From contig CAVVTP010000004.1 of the NCBI GenBank assembly GCA_963751165.1, positions 62,001-126,000 of the forward strand: a stretch of DNA of 64,000 bases, written 5' to 3'. This stretch comes from Roseiarcus sp963751165 (lineage in GTDB: Bacteria; Pseudomonadota; Alphaproteobacteria; Rhizobiales; Beijerinckiaceae). Below, in pieces: positions 61,057 through 64,000 of this stretch. The translations under genes were made by a program, and so were the position numbers. Under the pieces are notes generated by a model, which was not told where the DNA came from, ran no database searches, and worked only from the letters and a program-made list of their open reading frames with translations. The stretch's first letter is position 1; every line of letters starts with the position of its first letter.

Positions 61057-63206
61057 CCGGTCAAACTGATCTTCGACAGTTGGAGCATGGGTACGGCACG
61101 TAAGCTATTGATATGATTTGAGCCGGGGGGTGGCGGATGCGATAATGTAGTGCCACGTTTTCCGCAGATTTTGCTTGATTTTTTGGGAATGCGAGCGGAT
61201 TCTTGTGCGCACCATCATCGGTTCGCGCCGGGTCCCCCGCCATGTATTTCCGCAAGAAGACCTCGGGCGGCCGCGCCTACCTGCAGATCGTCGAGAGCCG
61301 GCGCGAGGGCGCGGCGGTGCGCCAGCAGGTGATCGCGACGCTCGGGCGGATCGACGAGTTGCGGGAGAGCGGCAAGCTGGAGCGTCTCTTGCGCTCGGGG
61401 GCGGGCTTTTCCGAGAAGGCGATCGTGCTCGACGGGCTCGACCGGGAGAGGCGACGACGATCTCGACCCGACGCATCGGTCCGGCGCTCGCCTTCGAGCG
61501 GGTGTGGAGGAGACGGGCTGCCGGAGCGTGATCGAACGCCTGGCGAGGAACCGCGAGCATGAGTCCGCTGGAGCGAGCGGCGTTTCTCACCGTGCTGCAC
61601 CGCCTCATCTGCGGCGGCTCGGACCGGGCCGCCGATCGCTGGCGCGAGGACTACCGCATCGACGGCGTCGACAAGATCGATCTGCATCATCTTTATCGCA
61701 CGATGGCGTGGCTGGGTGAGGAACTGCCGAAAGACCAGCAGGACGCCGCGATTCTGTTTGCCCCGCGCTGCGTGAAGGACGTTCTGGAGGAGGAACTGTT
61801 CGCCTCTCGCGCGACCTCCTGACCACGCTCGACATCGTGTTCATGGACACCACCAGCCTCTATTTCGAGGGCGCGGGCGGCCAGACGCTGGACGGCGCGG
61901 CTTCTCCAAGGACCATCGGCCCGATCTCAACCAGATGATCCTGGCCGTGCTGCTCGACGGCGACGGCCGGCCGGTGCGCACCGAGATGTGGCCAGGAAAC
62001 ACGGCCGACGTGAACAGCCTGATCCCGGCGATCGACCGCCTGCAGCGCCGCTTCCGCATCAACCGCGTCTGCGTCGTGGCCGACCGCGGCATGATCAGCG
62101 CGGAGGCGATCGCCGAACTCGAAGCGCGAAGGCCTGCTCTATGTTCTCGGCGTGCGCGAGCGAACCGACAAACTGGTGCGCGAGCTCGTTCTCGACGATC
62201 CCGCGCCGTTCGTTCCCTTCGTTCTGAGGAAGGAAAGGCGCGAGGTCGACTACGAGGCCAAGGGGCGGTGAAGCTCGCCGGACGGCGCTAGATCGTGTGC
62301 CCAAACTTTACGAGATGAGCAAGGACGCCGCCAACCGCGCGACAATTGTCGCCGCCCTGGAGCGGCAGTTGAAGAAGGGCGACAAGAGCCGCGTCGGCAA
62401 CAAGGGCTATCGCCGTTTCCTCGCCAACCCGCAGGGCGACGGCTTCGCCATCGACCGCGCCAAGGTCGAGGAGGACGCGAAGTTCGACGGCGTGTTCGTG
62501 CTGCGGACCAATGCGCATCTCTCGCCGCTGGAGGCGATGCTCGTCTACAAACAACTCTGGACCGTTGAACGGACGTTTCGAACGACAAAAAGTCTGCTCG
62601 ACACGCGGCCGATCTATCACAAGCTCGATGAAACGATCCGCGGCCACGTCGCCTGCAGCTTTCTCGCGCTCGTTCTGAAGAAGGAGCTGGAGGACCGCCT
62701 CGCCTCGGCCGCCAACGGCGCCCGCGCCTCTTGGCCCGACGTGATCGCCGACCTCGACTCGCTGACCGCGACCGAGGTCGAGCAGGACGGCAAGCGCTTC
62801 CTCATGCGCTCGGCCCCACGCCCCGGAACCAGCCTCGCGCTGTCCGCCCTCGGCGTCGCCCTGCCGCCGACGCTGCGCCAGATTGTGGACGCCTGATTTA
62901 CGCGCTCATTACGTTTTGTAGTGCCACGCCCGCGCCCCAGCGCGCTTTTCCGTGCGCGATCAAAGGCTTCGCTTCGCCGACTGTCGAAGATCAGTCAAAT
63001 TACAGGTCCTCTTGCGGACATACATAGCGGAAGCCTGCGCGACTCACTCTTGGTCCTTACGGTCTTCAACAAATATTAAATAAAATCAATGTGATATATA
63101 ACATACGTGACACTACATTTTCTCGTTCAGAGCCCCTCGGCGCCAATCATGTCAATATCTTAGATAACGCAGGCATGCCCCAACTGTAGAAGATCAGCTT
63201 GACCGG
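61057..63206. mobile_element. Decayed IS4/IS1634-type element with two nested inverted-repeat pairs
   Basis: Outer pair: 61057-61089 and 63174-63206 match as inverted repeats at 30 of 33 bp. Inner pair: AATGTAGTGCCACGT at 61144-61158 and its complement with one mismatch at 63105-63119. The inner pair encloses 1,976 bp, normal for IS1634. A third partial copy of each motif lies near 62917-62930 and 62978-63000. The outer pair may belong to an older element into which this one inserted. Confidence 0.6.
61242..62896 (+). pseudogene. IS4/IS1634-family transposase, multiply frameshifted
   Basis: Successive frames give MYFRKKTSGGRAYLQIVESR (N-terminus), LERAAFLTVLHRLICGGSDR, LLTTLDIVFMDTTSLYFEG (first Asp), DLNQMILAVLLDGDGRPVRT and VCVVADRGMISAEAIAELEA (second Asp), then GLLYVLGVRERTDKLVRELV and, intact from about 62300, LSPLEAMLVYKQLWTVERTF (Glu) to the C-terminus RQIVDA. 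At least five frame breaks make it inactive. It is a different member from the copy at 47.6-52 kb. Confidence 0.85.
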
Positions 63207-63481
63207 AATTCTGGTCGTGACAAGACTTCTCGAAGAGTTCGACGCTGCGGATTTTCGCAGCGCCGAGCGCATTCTCGAGGCCATGCGGCGCCAAGGCCGC
63301 ACCGTTTCTGGCTATCCGCCGGGGGGCCCTGCGACTGCGATCGCGTCGTCCGCGCGATTCGCGCCGCCTTCGAGGCGAACCGCGAGACGTTCATCAACGG
63401 CGACGGCGATGCAATCGCGTTGAAACGTTCAGCGACGGCTCCGAGTCAACCTGAAGTCATCCCGCTTCTCGGATCGCGAGC
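62897..63481. other. IS right end and unassigned sequence
   Basis: Holds the IS inverted repeats up to 63206. From 63207 to about 63420 open frames read AADFRSAERILEAMRRQGRT and RVVRAIRAAFEANRETFING in different frames; this looks like a small broken helical protein, not identified. Confidence 0.35.
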
Positions 63482-63910
63482 CTATCTCGGCTGGGCCGGC
63501 GGCTGCGGATTGTGGGCGGGGTCAGTGTCGTACTTCTTGAGCCGGGCGATGACCCCGGCTTCGGCGAGCGGCTCGAGGTCCGCCTCGAGCGCGTCGGCCG
63601 CCGCCTGGTCATAGACCTCCCGGCCCTCGACGTGGAGGGTGAAGGACTTGAGATATTTCTCCTTCTTCGCCGGGTTCTCGATCGTCGCCTTGGTCCAGGC
63701 GTAGAGCGGAAACTGGTCGACGCCGTGCTGCTCGGCCGCAGCGACATACTCGGCGAAGGCATCGTACTGGCGCTTCGCTACGGCGCGATGCCGCGCCAGC
63801 GCCGCGACGAGCGGCGCCAGCGCAGGCTCGGCCTGCCCGCGGGCCAGCGCCTCCGCCCGCTCAGCGTCGGCAAGATCGAAGCGGACCTGATATTGCAACG
63901 GCGCAGTCAT
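63482..63910 (-). CDS. Conserved hypothetical protein
   Basis: A 142-residue cytosolic protein. The ATG at 63908-63910 is chosen because GGAGG lies 8 nt upstream; the frame is open 27 codons earlier. The sequence (YQVRFDLADAERAEALARGQ, KRQYDAFAEYVAAAEQHGVD, FPLYAWTKATIENPAKKEKY, LKSFTLHVEGREVYDQAAAD) is well-behaved and coding-like, mostly helical with one or two beta strands, without signal or membrane segment. I recognise no domain of known function. Confidence 0.65.
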   Translation of the reverse strand: MTAPLQYQVRFDLADAERAEALARGQAEPALAPLVAALARHRAVAKRQYDAFAEYVAAAEQHGVDQFPLYAWTKATIENPAKKEKYLKSFTLHVEGREVYDQAAADALEADLEPLAEAGVIARLKKYDTDPAHNPQPPAQPR

Positions 63911-64000
63911 GGGCGGCCTCCGGCTACGGATGGGCCCCATATACGGGGCGCCGTCGCCGAAATTACGGCGGTTCGGCTCGCAGCGCACCATCAGACACGC

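Noticed and set aside
63199..63423. 74-codon + strand frame after the IS relic
   Set aside because: Starts inside the IS terminal repeat and changes to low-complexity sequence; better seen as part of a broken small gene.

Overview
The window is high-GC DNA from an alphaproteobacterium, most likely of the order Hyphomicrobiales (Rhizobiales). The evidence is the gene repertoire and order: a sensor kinase with ccmI-ccmE-ccmF-ccmH, rplY-pth, DUF1214/DUF1254 neighbours, a UPF0260 protein, a penicillin-binding protein 1 homologue and a FixK/FNR-type box. A Beijerinckiaceae- or Methylocystaceae-like source is only a guess. There is no rRNA operon; the one tRNA gene seen is tRNA-Leu(CAG).

Layout. 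1-6.6 kb: end of a flavin monooxygenase, then a leftward operon for a membrane-bound, Na+-pumping, biotin-dependent acyl-CoA decarboxylase (best fit methylmalonyl-CoA decarboxylase) led by methylmalonyl-CoA epimerase, and an MFS transporter. 6.6-13.4 kb: a decayed BON fragment with an FNR/FixK box, a lipoprotein lipase, a YqgE/AlgH protein, a Rieske-helical fusion, an oxidoreductase broken by an amber codon and a broken PolB-type exonuclease. 13.9-28.3 kb: mostly housekeeping genes (rplY, pth, two histidine kinases, GST, UPF0260, a bifunctional PBP, a deacetylase-fold enzyme, an HTH-RibB fusion, ilvD). 28.4-36 kb: accessory DNA with an adenylate cyclase, remnants of an integrase, an SDR enzyme and malate synthase, a Cys-rich secreted protein interrupted by a 23-bp inverted repeat, and an AtuA-like/CitMHS/LysR cassette. 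36.3-40.3 kb: the cytochrome c maturation operon ccmIEFH.

40.4-47.5 kb is a 7-kb integrative element inserted in the 3' end of tRNA-Leu. Both att repeats and mirrored arm-type sites are visible. Its integrase sits beside the tRNA, and its cargo is a ParB-like protein with a zinc-finger partner, an HNH-like protein, a serine recombinase beside a cluster of res-like motifs, and an orphan Ntn-hydrolase-like protein. Next to it lies an IS1634-type element interrupted by an IS21-family element, with target duplications for both.

52-60.7 kb looks like a surface-polysaccharide locus (methyltransferase, ABC-2 export permease, sulfotransferase, FkbM methyltransferase, secreted protein), with many genes carrying several frame breaks. 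61-63.2 kb is a decayed second IS4/IS1634-type element.

A recurring feature is single-base frame disruption, some of it in well-conserved genes (rplY, ccmI). Part of this may be sequencing or assembly error; the multiply broken mobile and surface genes look more like real decay. All family assignments come from reading motifs by eye; no database search was possible.
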